A stretch of 64,000 nucleotides of DNA, taken from an uncultured Campylobacter sp. GTDB taxonomy: Bacteria; Campylobacterota; Campylobacteria; Campylobacterales; Campylobacteraceae. Location of the stretch: assembly GCF_938015785.1 (NCBI RefSeq), contig NZ_CALLWC010000054.1:1-64000 (forward strand). The letters are read 5' to 3'. Of this stretch, positions 43,493-53,126 are shown piece by piece. Each line of letters starts with the position of its first letter. The stretch's first letter is position 1. The position numbers and the translations under genes were made by a program. The notes beneath the pieces are model-generated. The model was not told the DNA's origin. It saw nothing but the letters and a program-made list of their open reading frames with translations, and made no database searches.

Positions 43493-44830
43493 TTGGACAC
43501 GGACAGTTCGGTTTTAATGTTAGTTTTAGCTTTTGTATTCATCTTTATGAATGCTTTTTTTGTTCTTTCGGAATTCTCAATCGTCAAAGTAAGAAAGTCT
43601 CGCCTCGAAGAGCTTATCAAGGATAAAATTCCAAACGCAAAGCTCGCTTTTAAAATTTCAAACTCCCTTGACACCTATCTCAGCGCCACTCAGCTAGGCA
43701 TTACGATAAGCTCGCTCGCCCTCGGCTGGATCGGTGAGCCCGCGGTATCGAGACTGATCGAGCTGCCGCTAAGATCCATCGGCATAGGCGGTGGAGCAGC
43801 GGCACATACGATCGCCTTCGTCATATCTTTTACGCTCGTTACGCTATTTCACGTCGTACTTGGCGAGCTGGTGCCAAAATCCATCGCTATTGCTAAAACC
43901 GAGAAGATCGTGCTTTTTATCTCTAGGCCGCTTCATATTTTTTGGATTATGTTTTTTCCGATCATCAAGGCATTTGACTTCATCGCTGCCGTCTCGCTTA
44001 AAATCATCGGCGTAAAGCCCGCCAAAGAGAGCGAGCTCGCGCTTTCTGACGAGGAGATCAAAATCATCGCGAGCGAGAGCCTAAAAGGCGGCGTGCTCGA
44101 TAGCCTAGAGACCGAGATCATCAAAAACGCCGTTGATTTCAGCGATACGGTCGCCAAAGAGATAATGACACCGAGGCGCGATCTCATATGCCTAAATAAG
44201 CAAAAAAGCTACGATGAAAACTACGCAACCGTATTGCAGTCGAAATTTACGCGCTTTCCATATATCGACGGCAGCAAAGACAACGTCCTAGGTCTCATCC
44301 ACATCCGCGACATCATCCAACAAAAGGGAGATAAAAGCTTCGATAAGATCGTGCGCAAACTCATCATCGTGCCTGAAAACAGCCCGATCTCTAAAATTTT
44401 GCCGATGATGAATAAGCAGCGCATTTTTGCCGCGCTCGTCATCGACGAATACGGCGGTACTGCGGGATTTTTGACGATGGAAGATATAATAGAAGAAATT
44501 TTTGGCGACATCAACGACGAGCACGACGCGAATGCGCAAAATTTCAAACGTATCGACGAGAACACCTTTGAGTTTAGAGGGCGTTTCGAGATCGAAGGCG
44601 TCGAGGAGGTGATGGGCATCGACTTTGATGAGGAGACCGAACAGCTAACGATCGGCGGCTACGTCTTTAATCTCTTCGGCAGCCTACCTGAAATCGGCGA
44701 TAAAATAAGCGATGAAAACTGCGATTACGAAATACTGCGAATGGATGGCACGAGAGTTTCGCTCGTAAAAGCGATCAAAAAAGCAGCCGCGCAGCCGCAA
44801 GAAAACGAAGAGGCTGAGAAAAATAACTAA
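43493..44830 (+). CDS. CorC/HlyC-type CNNM transporter or regulator
   Basis: 445 residues: a DUF21 membrane domain (four helices, LDTYLSATQLGITISSLALGWIGEP), two CBS domains (EIMTPRRDLICL onward) and a C-terminal CorC/HlyC domain with the typical EFRGRFEIEGVEEVMG. These CNNM-like proteins are linked to Mg2+ or Co2+ export. It begins at TTG with AAGGA upstream. Confidence 0.9.
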   Translation: MDTDSSVLMLVLAFVFIFMNAFFVLSEFSIVKVRKSRLEELIKDKIPNAKLAFKISNSLDTYLSATQLGITISSLALGWIGEPAVSRLIELPLRSIGIGGGAAAHTIAFVISFTLVTLFHVVLGELVPKSIAIAKTEKIVLFISRPLHIFWIMFFPIIKAFDFIAAVSLKIIGVKPAKESELALSDEEIKIIASESLKGGVLDSLETEIIKNAVDFSDTVAKEIMTPRRDLICLNKQKSYDENYATVLQSKFTRFPYIDGSKDNVLGLIHIRDIIQQKGDKSFDKIVRKLIIVPENSPISKILPMMNKQRIFAALVIDEYGGTAGFLTMEDIIEEIFGDINDEHDANAQNFKRIDENTFEFRGRFEIEGVEEVMGIDFDEETEQLTIGGYVFNLFGSLPEIGDKISDENCDYEILRMDGTRVSLVKAIKKAAAQPQENEEAEKNN

Positions 44831-45472
44831 GCCAAAGTGTGGGTTAATAAAATTCCGCTCTGTGATGCTGCGCGCTAGAAATTTCAAGCACGCTGCCACT
44901 TGCGACGCTCTCAATCCCCATATAGGGCAAAAATTTATTCGCCGCTCCCACATAGATGCCGTAATAGCGAGCACAGGAATTCCCGCCGCCTTTCAGAGCG
45001 CCATAAAGTGCTATTTATAAGCGCGCTGCAAACGAAAGGCGAAATTCTACCGCGAAAATTCTGCCAGAGCGATGCTAGATAGAATTTCTCGATGAGCCTG
45101 TTTTTAAATTTTGCGAGATCGTAGATTTTAAAAATTTCAAAATTTCGCTGAATTTTAAAATTCTAATTGATCTAAATTTCTCGCCTAACTTAAATAGCAA
45201 GCCCCGCTACAAGCCCAGGCCAAGCGAATTCTAAATCCAAAGCCTAAGCGTAAAATTCTAAAATTATTAAAGATAAAATTTTGCCGCGTAGTATCGCAGA
45301 ATTAACTCTATCAATTTTAATCGTAAAATTTCGCCAATCTTGCTTTAAAACTTCGCGATTTTAATTCTAAAAATTCCTAAGTAATCAAGTCGGCACGCCT
45401 TAAAATTCCGCATAAATAAATCTTAAATTCCTTTTTGCTACCATAACGAAAATTTTTCGTACGGATGGCTTT
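44831..45472. other. Intergenic, RAATTY-rich, no gene recognised
   Basis: 640 bases without a plausible gene; words such as AAATTTC and AAAATTCTA are dense, as at 41274-42385. Confidence 0.5.
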
Positions 45473-46786
45473 ATGACAAAACACAAATTCTCATCGCGTT
45501 GGGCTTTTATCATCGCCTGTGTGGGCTCTGCTGTAGGTATGGCAAATGTCTGGGGCTTCCCTTATAAACTCGGCACGAACGGCGGCGGCGCATTTTTGCT
45601 AATTTACGTTTTTTTCGTAGCGCTGTTTTCATACGTAGGCCTAAGCGCCGAATACGCGATCGGTCGCCGCGCCAAAACAGGCACACTAGGCTCATACGAA
45701 TACGCGTGGAAAAGCCGCGGACTTGGCGCTATTGGTAAGGTTATCGGCTGGTTGCCACTTGCCGGTTCGATGTGTATCGCAGTGGGCTATGCCGTCATCA
45801 TCGCCTATGTTTTAAAGGCGCTAGTCCAAGCCATAGACGGCTCGCTAATGAGCGAAAATACCGATACGTGGTTTAACTCTTTTGCCCTGACGCCCTACTC
45901 CGTGGTGCCTTATCACTGCATAATCGTTGCAGGCACGTTGCTGACGCTATTTTTCGGCGCCAAAAGCATCGAAAAAACGAATAAAATTATGATGCCGCTA
46001 TTTTTCGTGCTATTTGCAATTTTGGCAATTAGGGTCGCGACGCTGCAAGGCGCTGCGGGCGGATATGCCTTTCTTTTCGGCGCCGATTTTACTAAGCTAG
46101 CAGATCCGATGGTTTGGATTTCTGCGATGGGACAGGCATTTTTCTCGCTATCGATTACGGGCTCAGGGATGATCGTCTATGGCGCGTATCTATCCAAGGA
46201 CGAAGACATCGTATCTGCGGCGAAAAATACCGCGCTATTTGACACGCTAGCCGCGATGGTAGCTGCGCTAGTGATGATCCCTGCAGTATTTGCTTACGGA
46301 ATGGATCCGGCGGTGGGGCCTAAGCTACTTTTTGTAACTCTGCCTAAAATTTTACAAGATATGGCAGGTGGTAGAATTTTTGCGGTGATTTTATTTACTG
46401 CCGTGATTTTTGGTGGAATTTCATCGCTTCAAAATATGTTCGAAGTAGTCGCCGAATCGCTAATGCATAAGTTTCCAAGGCTAAGCCGTGCATTCACGCT
46501 TGCGCTATTGTGCGCGATCTGCCTGGGTGCGGGCCTTGGTATGGAAGCGATAAGCTCATGGGGTCCGTGGATGGATTTCGTATCGATTTATATCATTCCG
46601 ATCGGAGCAGTAATCGGCGCGATATCGTGGTTTTGGGTGATTAAGCGGAATGAAATTTTAGATGAGATCAATCTGGGCGCAGAGAGGGTTCGCGGCAAGC
46701 TCTGGTATGATATCGGACGCTTTGTCTATGTCCCGCTGGCGCTACTTTTATGTATAATCGCGCTTAGTATGCATATTTCGTTTTAA
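45473..46786 (+). CDS. Sodium-dependent transporter, NSS/SNF family
   Basis: 437 residues with about eleven membrane helices. The start SSRWAFIIACVGSAVGMANVWGFPY holds the first sodium site of the family. Bacterial NSS proteins import amino acids with sodium (LeuT, MhsT type). Its substrate is unknown. Monocistronic. Confidence 0.9.
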   Translation: MTKHKFSSRWAFIIACVGSAVGMANVWGFPYKLGTNGGGAFLLIYVFFVALFSYVGLSAEYAIGRRAKTGTLGSYEYAWKSRGLGAIGKVIGWLPLAGSMCIAVGYAVIIAYVLKALVQAIDGSLMSENTDTWFNSFALTPYSVVPYHCIIVAGTLLTLFFGAKSIEKTNKIMMPLFFVLFAILAIRVATLQGAAGGYAFLFGADFTKLADPMVWISAMGQAFFSLSITGSGMIVYGAYLSKDEDIVSAAKNTALFDTLAAMVAALVMIPAVFAYGMDPAVGPKLLFVTLPKILQDMAGGRIFAVILFTAVIFGGISSLQNMFEVVAESLMHKFPRLSRAFTLALLCAICLGAGLGMEAISSWGPWMDFVSIYIIPIGAVIGAISWFWVIKRNEILDEINLGAERVRGKLWYDIGRFVYVPLALLLCIIALSMHISF

Positions 46787-46860
46787 ATTAAAATTTCGCT
46801 AGATTTAGCATTAATAGTATTCTCTCATAATGGAGTTTTAGCAAACCACATTTATAAATC

Positions 46861-46895
46861 ATTGCATTATCCATATAAATAATGTATAATGCAAT
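46861..46895 (+). promoter_or_regulatory. Operator-promoter of the RelB/YoeB pair
   Basis: ATTGCATTAT (46861-46870) pairs perfectly with ATAATGCAAT (46886-46895), and the -10 TATAAT (46885-46890) lies inside the right arm. An inner CATTAT / ATAATG pair overlaps it. The antitoxin, alone or with the toxin, would block RNA polymerase here. Confidence 0.65.
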
Positions 46896-46910
46896 CAAAA
46901 AGGAGACAAT

Positions 46911-47174
46911 ATGACGCGATCTATAAACGTAAATTTTAGAATGGAAGCCGAGCTTAAAAAAGGGTTGGAGGAAGTATGCTCTGAAATGGGGCTAAATTTA
47001 ACTACTGCTTTTACAATATTTGCTAAAAAAGTATTGCAAGAACGCAAAATTCCTTTCGAGCTGACAGCAGATCCCTTTTACAGCCACGAAAATTTATCTC
47101 ATCTTAAGCGCTCTTTTGACGAATTAAAGGAAAATAGCGGGATTGAGCACGATTTGTTAGAAGCGGATCAATGA
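46911..47174 (+). CDS. RelB/DinJ-type antitoxin
   Basis: 87 residues: an N-terminal ribbon-helix-helix (TRSINVNFRMEAELKKGLEEV) and a flexible tail that would wrap the toxin. Strong AAGGAG. Its stop overlaps the toxin ATG as ATGA, so the two are translationally coupled. It binds and neutralises the downstream YoeB-type RNase and represses the operon. Confidence 0.88.
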   Translation: MTRSINVNFRMEAELKKGLEEVCSEMGLNLTTAFTIFAKKVLQERKIPFELTADPFYSHENLSHLKRSFDELKENSGIEHDLLEADQ

Positions 47175-47434
47175 AAAAAATCTGGTCGCAAGAAGCTTGG
47201 AAGGATTATCTGTATTGGCAGGAAAATGATAAAAATATTCTAAAGCGCATAAATAAGTTAATCCTAGATATAGAGCGTAACGGCTACGATTGTATAGGCA
47301 AACCCGAAGCGCTAAAGGGCAATTTATCGGGGCTTTATAGTGTTAGAATAGATGGAAAAAATCGGCTCGTATTTAGGATATCTAATAGCGCCATAGAAAT
47401 AGCTCAGTCTAAAACTCACTATGGAGATAAGTAA
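47171..47434 (+). CDS. yoeB: YoeB/Txe-type toxin (mRNA interferase)
   Basis: 87 residues, full-length family member: KPEALKGNLSGLYSVRIDG, NRLVFRI, and the C-terminal THYGDK. The catalytic Glu, Arg and His of YoeB are at E46 (in KPEALK), the Arg of SVRIDG, and H in THYG. It cleaves mRNA on the ribosome during starvation or when the antitoxin is degraded. Confidence 0.9.
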   Translation: MKKIWSQEAWKDYLYWQENDKNILKRINKLILDIERNGYDCIGKPEALKGNLSGLYSVRIDGKNRLVFRISNSAIEIAQSKTHYGDK

Positions 47435-47543
47435 AATACGTACAAAAGCATCAATATCAAAGCGGTAGTATTTGTCCCAAAAAAAACTTTCACACCCAAA
47501 AAAGGCGTGGAATTTTAAAATTTTATCTTATTTTATGGCTTAA

Positions 47544-47864
47544 AATTTTGAAATTCAGTGCAGATTTAAAGCAGTAAATTTCAAAATTTTACCTTGGCTG
47601 CTAAAAAGAAATTTCGTCGTTAAATTTAACAACAGAAATTACTTTTTAATAAATGCCGTATCTGCAAAAGAGTATCATGAGCTGCTGCAATATTTCAAGG
47701 CGCTAAACGTAAAAATAGAAGATCAGACCGACTTTATACCACAGGCTCAAAACAGCGGCTATTTCACCGATAAAAATGAAATTTGGAGCGACGGTTTTAA
47801 CGATACGCAAATTCCGAAGAAAAATTTTAAATGGAAGCTTAGGCGGTTTTTTAGTTTGGATTGA
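47544..47864 (+). pseudogene. Open coding-like remnant without start codon
   Basis: 107 codons without a stop, lacking any ATG or GTG in frame, reading like protein (RNYFLINAVSAKEYHELLQY, then IEDQTDFIPQAQNSGYF and DTQIPKKNFKWKLRRFFSLD). It looks like the C-terminal remnant of a gene that lost its start, or a short gene starting at a non-standard codon. No family recognised. Confidence 0.4.
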
Positions 47865-48171
47865 AATTCTAGCCCAAACGGCAAGTTCTTAAATTTAGCG
47901 AGAATTTCACGAGCAAATAGGGCGGAGTGGGGCAGCGAGACGAATACCGCTCGCCGCTCCTCTGGCTTGCCGCATTCACAAAGCTATGGCGGGTAAAATT
48001 CACTCAGCCCGTCGCCAAGGTAGAAAAGCTTTGGGCAATTCAGAATTTAACCTCAGCCCATCACAGCCGCAAAGCTGCGGCAGGCCAAATCGATCTGACC
48101 CGTCGTCGCAGCAAATCCTCGACGATCTGGGGATAGAGTCTCGCCCTAAAACCCCAGACCGCTCCCAATCC
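47865..48171. other. Intergenic, no feature recognised
   Basis: About 300 bases between the remnant and the first reductase. The short frames here have no sign of being real. Confidence 0.45.
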
Positions 48172-50688
48172 CTACTTCGCCCCTTTAGGCGGCATAAATG
48201 CGGTTAGTTTGATATCCTCGCCCGCCTTGTGTTTATAAAGCTCGATATTTACTAACGCCGTGTGGGAGATGTTGCCGTTGGCAAGCTCGCTCGTAGGTAG
48301 ATCGATCGTAAGCACGTTCGGATTTCCGTTTTTGCAAAGCCCATCGGCGTTAGGATCGTACCACGCGCCTTCAAAGATCTGCACCACGCCGCGCATTATG
48401 TCGCTGCTTACGTTGGCTCCCGCCAAAATTTCGCCGCGAGCGTTAAACACGCGCACCAGATCGCCCCGCTTGATACCGAGCTCCTTAGCGTCCTCGGTAT
48501 TTATTAGCACCGGCTCGCGACCTGCAACGGCGTATCTCTTGCGATTTGAGGTGTTGCTCTGCTGCGAATGCAAGCGGTCATACGGATGCAGGCTAAGCAG
48601 ATGAAATTTCGCAGGTTTATCCTTCATCCCGAGCCACTCGACGGGCTCGAACCACATCGGATGTGCGCCGCAGTCTTTGTAGTTCATCGCAGCGATCGTA
48701 TCGGAGTAAATTTCAATTAACCCGCTAGGCGTTCCCAAAGCCTCCAAAACAGGATCATTTCTAAAATCTTCAAACGTCACGTACGCAGCACTCTCTGGCG
48801 TTTCGTAAAATTCCGTCGGCTCGTTTTTCTCCCACCACTGCTCAAAGCTCGGCATCTGTATTCCTAAAGCGGTGTTTGCATTCACGGCGCTAGCTGCTCC
48901 TTCGTAAAATTCTTTGATCCAATCCATCTCCGTTTTGCCGCCGTCCGTATAAGCCTCGGCAAGCCCCTCAGCGTAAGCCTTGCAAAGGTCAGTAAAAATT
49001 TGATAATCGTCCTTCGCGCCGTGCTGCTTAGCGACGACCTGCTTCATAGGAATGATGTGCATGTTGGAGTAGTCCCCGCTCATCGTAATGTCGTTGCGCT
49101 CGTACTGCGTAGTGGTCGGGAACACGATGTCCGCCATCTTCGCAGTAGGCGTCCAGTAAATTTCATTCACTACGATAGTGCGCGGTTTGCGCCAAGCCTT
49201 GATATTGGTGTTGGTGTCTTGATGATGCACGATAGGATTTCCGCCGACCCAGTAGATGAAGTCAATCTTCGGATAGGTGATCTTTGCGCCATTCGCGTCG
49301 ATCGTCTTGCCAGGATTTAGTAGCGCGTCCGCGATACGAGCTAAAGGAAAGGCAACCTTCGCCGTATTTACCAGCCATGCTTGAGTGGCTTCATCGCCTT
49401 GCTTCTGATCCTGCGCAAGCCCTAAAAATTTGCCGTCCTTAACGACGCCGACGCTTGCCGCGTTCATTCCGCCGATCACGCCGCCCGCGCAGGTAGGCGC
49501 GCCGCCGTTAGCGTAGTGGTAGCTAAAGCCGAAGCCGCCTCCTGCAAGTCCGATCTGCCCTAGCATCGCGCACAAAGTCACGATCATCCAGTGCGCCTGC
49601 TCGCCGTGATGAGCGCGCTGGATACCCCAACCCGCCATTATCATCGTGCGGTTTTCGTAAAATTTTATCGCAAGCTCTTTGATCACGTCCGCGCTAATGC
49701 CGCAAATTTCACTAGCCCACTCGGGCGTCTTAGCCACGCCGTCGCTCTGCCCCGTGAGGTACGGCACGAATTTTTCAAAGCCCACGGTGTAGTTTTGTAA
49801 AAATTCCTTATCGTACTTACCCTGCGAGTAGAGGTGCTGCGCCATGCCTAGCATCATCGCTACGTCGGTGTTAGGGCGAGGGGTAATCCATCGCGCCTTA
49901 CCTTCGAAATACTTGCCACTTACGGTTTTGATCGGATCGATGATAATGATCTCTTTGTCGCTGTTTTTTAGCTGCTCGAAATACTTAAATCCCTGCTCGT
50001 CCGAGCTCGTCCACGCCACGCGAAGCGTAGAGATCGGATTGAGCCCCCAAAAGACCACTACTTTGGAGTTTTCAAGCACCACCGGCCACGAGGTTTGCTG
50101 CTCATAGACCTGATTTGAGCCCGTTACGTGCGGCATTATGACCTGCGCCGCTCCCGTAGAGTAATCGCCCGTGACGCCCGTAAAGCCGCCGGTTAAGTTC
50201 ATAAATCTATGAAGCAGCGTCCTTGAGACATGCACGTTGCCCGTGCTCTGCCAGCCGTAGCTACCCGCAAACACCGAGTCCGCGCCCTTTTGCTCGCGCG
50301 TCTTTTTAAGCTCGCGCGCGACGAGTTTGATCGCGTCTTCATATTTTACCTCGACCCATTCGTCAAGCCCTCGAAGCTCTGGCTTAGGATTATCGGGATC
50401 GGCGAGGTAGGATTTTCGCACCATCGGCGCCTTGACGCGCGTGTTATAAACGAGATCCGCCATCGTATTTTGAAGAGTATTTGGAATTTTAGAGGTGATC
50501 TTCCACGGTGCGGATTTTACGATCTTGCCGTTTTTGACGCTCGCTTTTAAAATTCCCCATCGCGCCGCGGTTAAAATTTCGCCGTTTTTCTTAAGCGCGG
50601 TGAGTTTATCCGCCGCAAGCATCGAGCTTGGAATGAGCGGAAGCGCCGAGACCGCCGCGCTGAGCTTTAAAAAATTTCGTCTTTTCAT
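48172..50688 (-). CDS. torA: Periplasmic molybdenum S/N-oxide reductase (TorA/DmsA-like, first)
   Basis: 838 residues with a Tat signal (RRNFLK at 3-8), so exported folded with its bis-MGD cofactor. Type III DMSO reductase family with no Fe-S cluster. Residues Y144 and W146 (SYGW) correspond to the active-site Tyr114 and Trp116 of Rhodobacter DMSO reductase, and S177 (GDYSTG), 31 residues after the Trp, to the Mo-ligand Ser147. TMAO-specific enzymes lack that Tyr, so the enzyme may accept DMSO as well as TMAO. Start overlaps the cytochrome stop by ATGA, so the cytochrome is the electron donor. Confidence 0.93.
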   Translation of the reverse strand: MKRRNFLKLSAAVSALPLIPSSMLAADKLTALKKNGEILTAARWGILKASVKNGKIVKSAPWKITSKIPNTLQNTMADLVYNTRVKAPMVRKSYLADPDNPKPELRGLDEWVEVKYEDAIKLVARELKKTREQKGADSVFAGSYGWQSTGNVHVSRTLLHRFMNLTGGFTGVTGDYSTGAAQVIMPHVTGSNQVYEQQTSWPVVLENSKVVVFWGLNPISTLRVAWTSSDEQGFKYFEQLKNSDKEIIIIDPIKTVSGKYFEGKARWITPRPNTDVAMMLGMAQHLYSQGKYDKEFLQNYTVGFEKFVPYLTGQSDGVAKTPEWASEICGISADVIKELAIKFYENRTMIMAGWGIQRAHHGEQAHWMIVTLCAMLGQIGLAGGGFGFSYHYANGGAPTCAGGVIGGMNAASVGVVKDGKFLGLAQDQKQGDEATQAWLVNTAKVAFPLARIADALLNPGKTIDANGAKITYPKIDFIYWVGGNPIVHHQDTNTNIKAWRKPRTIVVNEIYWTPTAKMADIVFPTTTQYERNDITMSGDYSNMHIIPMKQVVAKQHGAKDDYQIFTDLCKAYAEGLAEAYTDGGKTEMDWIKEFYEGAASAVNANTALGIQMPSFEQWWEKNEPTEFYETPESAAYVTFEDFRNDPVLEALGTPSGLIEIYSDTIAAMNYKDCGAHPMWFEPVEWLGMKDKPAKFHLLSLHPYDRLHSQQSNTSNRKRYAVAGREPVLINTEDAKELGIKRGDLVRVFNARGEILAGANVSSDIMRGVVQIFEGAWYDPNADGLCKNGNPNVLTIDLPTSELANGNISHTALVNIELYKHKAGEDIKLTAFMPPKGAK

Positions 50689-51293
50689 TTCATATCCTTT
50701 AAATTTACGTCCTTGGAGTGCTTTTGCAGATACTGCACCACCGTCCAGCTCTCATCCTTGCTAATAGGCGTACGCGAAAGCATCGATTTTATGTAGCCGG
50801 GCCATTTGTTTGCCTCGTAGCTTGCGGGCTGATGCAGAGCGTGACAGACACTACACGAGGCTTCAAATTTCTCCTTAGCGCCCGCGAAAATTTTATCCAC
50901 GTCACCGCTTAGCGCACCCTCATCGGTGTAGGCGGTTATTTTAACCTTATTAAAGCCGTCCTCTTCGCCCAAGCTCTCGCTTTGAAATTTAGCCTGCTTC
51001 GAAAACGCCACCGCGATTATGCGCGCTTTAGGCGTGAAATAAATAACGTTCGGCGCCTTTGGATTTTGATAGCCGGTGAGCGAAAATTTCACCGCTCCGT
51101 CCTTGACCTCCAAGACCTCTATGGCGTTTGTGGGCAGCAGCCTGCCGTCCTTGTGCGACAAATCGCCGCTTACGCTTACCTGCTTTAGCACCGTGCCGTA
51201 AAGCGTCTCGCCCGCCTTAACCTCGGCGTTTGCACAGCTTGCGATCGCAGCCGCAAGAGCCGCCGTAGCCGCAATAGAATTTAAAAACTTCAT
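50685..51293 (-). CDS. Monoheme cytochrome c of the first reductase
   Basis: 202 residues, signal peptide to about residue 23, one CXXCH (CSVCHALHQP). The same layout (a beta-rich N-terminal half, then a small cytochrome with HQPASYEANKWPGYIKSM) occurs in C. jejuni next to its S/N-oxide reductase. It takes electrons from the quinol or bc1 side and hands them to the reductase. Confidence 0.87.
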   Translation of the reverse strand: MKFLNSIAATAALAAAIASCANAEVKAGETLYGTVLKQVSVSGDLSHKDGRLLPTNAIEVLEVKDGAVKFSLTGYQNPKAPNVIYFTPKARIIAVAFSKQAKFQSESLGEEDGFNKVKITAYTDEGALSGDVDKIFAGAKEKFEASCSVCHALHQPASYEANKWPGYIKSMLSRTPISKDESWTVVQYLQKHSKDVNLKDMK

Positions 51294-51313
51294 GCTTATC
51301 CTTTCTTAAAATT

Positions 51314-51925
51314 TTAAAAACTTCTCGTAAATCTGCCGTATAAAAAGCCCGCAAACATCACGGCTAAAATCGCCGCGAATGCCGCAAACGCTACCTGCGC
51401 GCACTGCGCCGCGTCTGCAAATTTAATGCTCGGCACCAGATAAAATCCCTCGCCGTAAAATCCGCCAAAAAAACTCTGCACTTCGCTAAGTGCGGTGCCT
51501 GCGGGGAAGGACGGGGTGCCCGTGCAGCTTGCGGGGCGAAATAGCTCCGGCAGCAGGCTATCAAGCGGCGCCGCAAAAGGAAATGCGGGCGCTGCGAGGC
51601 AATTTGCGGTATCTGCGGCGGGGTGCGACGCGGAGCTTTGTAAATAGCCGTATATCGCGCCCGCAAATCCGAGCGCGTAAGCAACGAGCCTTGTTATGAA
51701 GCCAAACGGCAGCAGCAAGCCTATAAGCGCGCCCACGCCCGCTACGGCAAAGCCTAGACGCACGAGGGCACTCGTCTGCGTAGGCGACATAAAAAGGCAG
51801 CGCTGAAAGAAAAAATACGATACCGCAAGATAGCCTGCGCTTATCACAAAGAGCCAAAACCACGGCGCAGCGGTATTTTGCCACGCGTAAATCTTTAAAA
51901 TCAATCTATTCAAGATCTCCTCCAT
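51314..51925 (-). CDS. DsbB-like membrane protein lacking the first CXXC
   Basis: 203 residues with four membrane helices and a large periplasmic loop. The loop FPFAAPLDSLLPELFRPASC matches the second loop of DsbB, with cysteines C109 and C134 kept. The place of the quinone-side CXXC reads SPTQTS (T49 and S52 by alignment), so that pair is lost. It heads the torA operon, 20 bases before the cytochrome. Start: the ATG has no clear site upstream, while a TTG at codon 5 has GGAGG five bases before it. Function inferred only: redox partner or assembly factor for the reductase. Confidence 0.7.
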   Translation of the reverse strand: MEEILNRLILKIYAWQNTAAPWFWLFVISAGYLAVSYFFFQRCLFMSPTQTSALVRLGFAVAGVGALIGLLLPFGFITRLVAYALGFAGAIYGYLQSSASHPAADTANCLAAPAFPFAAPLDSLLPELFRPASCTGTPSFPAGTALSEVQSFFGGFYGEGFYLVPSIKFADAAQCAQVAFAAFAAILAVMFAGFLYGRFTRSF

Positions 51926-52289
51926 CTTATAAAATTCTTAAGAATACTTTTTAATCTTAAGATTTAAATTTATGAGGGAATTATAGCAATAAAAGATAAA
52001 AATTCATGTCTACATTGCCCTAAATATCGGAGTTTTATAAGCTTTAAGCTTAACGTATAAAATTTCAATTTTAAAATTTGACGCTCCTTGCGTGGCGGCG
52101 GAAAGTTTTTGAGATATGAAATTAAAATGGTAGATTTTATAAAATTTATCTTTATTTAGCTCTGTTTTGATAAAAAATATATCGATTTCAAAACTCCGTA
52201 GCTCCAGCACCCAATAAATATTATGAAGATGATACAATGAGCCAAAATTTTGAATAATATCACTTTATAATTTAAGGACGAGGTGCCGT
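51926..52289. other. Intergenic with tandem palindromes
   Basis: 364 bases between the divergent torA operon and an orphan gene. Two 12-bp palindromes lie just before the operon start (51934-51964). Otherwise no gene. Confidence 0.5.
51934..51964 (-). promoter_or_regulatory. Two tandem palindromes at the torA operon promoter
   Basis: ATTCTTAAGAAT (51934-51945) and AATCTTAAGATT (51953-51964) are both perfect, share the core TCTTAAGA, and lie with centres 19 bp apart, just upstream of the operon start on the minus strand and of a possible TATAAG -10. This is a typical paired operator. The regulator is unknown. Confidence 0.6.
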
Positions 52290-52724
52290 GTGAAATTTAA
52301 CATAAATGCCGTTATCGGTGGGGCGGATGATGTGCCGATCTATATACCGGATATTATAAGAACGGCGAGGCGAGAGATTAAAAGGGTTTTTAGCGATTTT
52401 GAAATGCACTCGCTGCAAAAGATCGATATTTGCCTTTGTTCGAGCGGGGAAGTGTCGAGATATTTTCCGAAATCGGGAATTTATCAACCGAAATATTATC
52501 TTAAAAGCAAAAAAATTATCGCGTATATTCATTTTAGCTCAGACGAGTGGAGCTCCGATAAAAGGGTGAACGTAGATAAATTTTTAGAAAAGTTCAAGCA
52601 GTACCTTATAGAGCTTGGAGATATTACCGGGCGGAAAATTGCTAATAATAATTTGGAATTTGACGATACGCAGTACAAAGACAATATAAATAAAATTTTT
52701 GAAAATTTAGTAGTAAATTGTTGA
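52290..52724 (+). CDS. Hypothetical protein of 144 residues, immunity-like
   Basis: Starts at a GTG (VKFNINAVIGGADD). Mixed alpha/beta, no signal or membrane segment. The size and lone position resemble immunity proteins of polymorphic toxins, but I do not recognise a family and no toxin is nearby. A hairpin follows the gene at 52748-52776. Confidence 0.6.
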   Translation: MKFNINAVIGGADDVPIYIPDIIRTARREIKRVFSDFEMHSLQKIDICLCSSGEVSRYFPKSGIYQPKYYLKSKKIIAYIHFSSDEWSSDKRVNVDKFLEKFKQYLIELGDITGRKIANNNLEFDDTQYKDNINKIFENLVVNC

Positions 52725-53126
52725 AATAAAATTTAAAAGGGCTATCTATCTGAAGCGGCAAAATTCCGCTTCGGATAAAGTGGGCGCGAGCCGAGCTAGT
52801 GAAATTCCAAACGCTTTAAGACGCAAATAGCGACGAGGCGAGTTTGGAATTTCATCATCAACGATAATTTAAAATTTTGCCCGAAAGCCTATTGGCTAGC
52901 TTAAAGCGCCTTGGTTGGCGCCCCGTAGAATTTCAAAGCGCCGTTAAGCAAGCGATGAGCGAGCAGAGCAAGGCGGGTCTTGCGCGAACGCATAGGAATG
53001 CGCGCAGTGTTATTTCGCAGTAGAATTTTACAGATTTGATCTCGCGCGCAAAAGGCAAGATCAAGCCCAAATGCCCGACAGGAGCAAATTTTACGCAAGC
53101 CGCGCAAGAGCGGTCTTGCGCGAGCG
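52725..53126. other. Intergenic, one terminator-like hairpin
   Basis: 400 bases. ATCTGAAGCGG (52748-52758) pairs with CCGCTTCGGAT (52766-52776), with one G-T pair, just after the preceding gene. No other feature. Confidence 0.5.
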
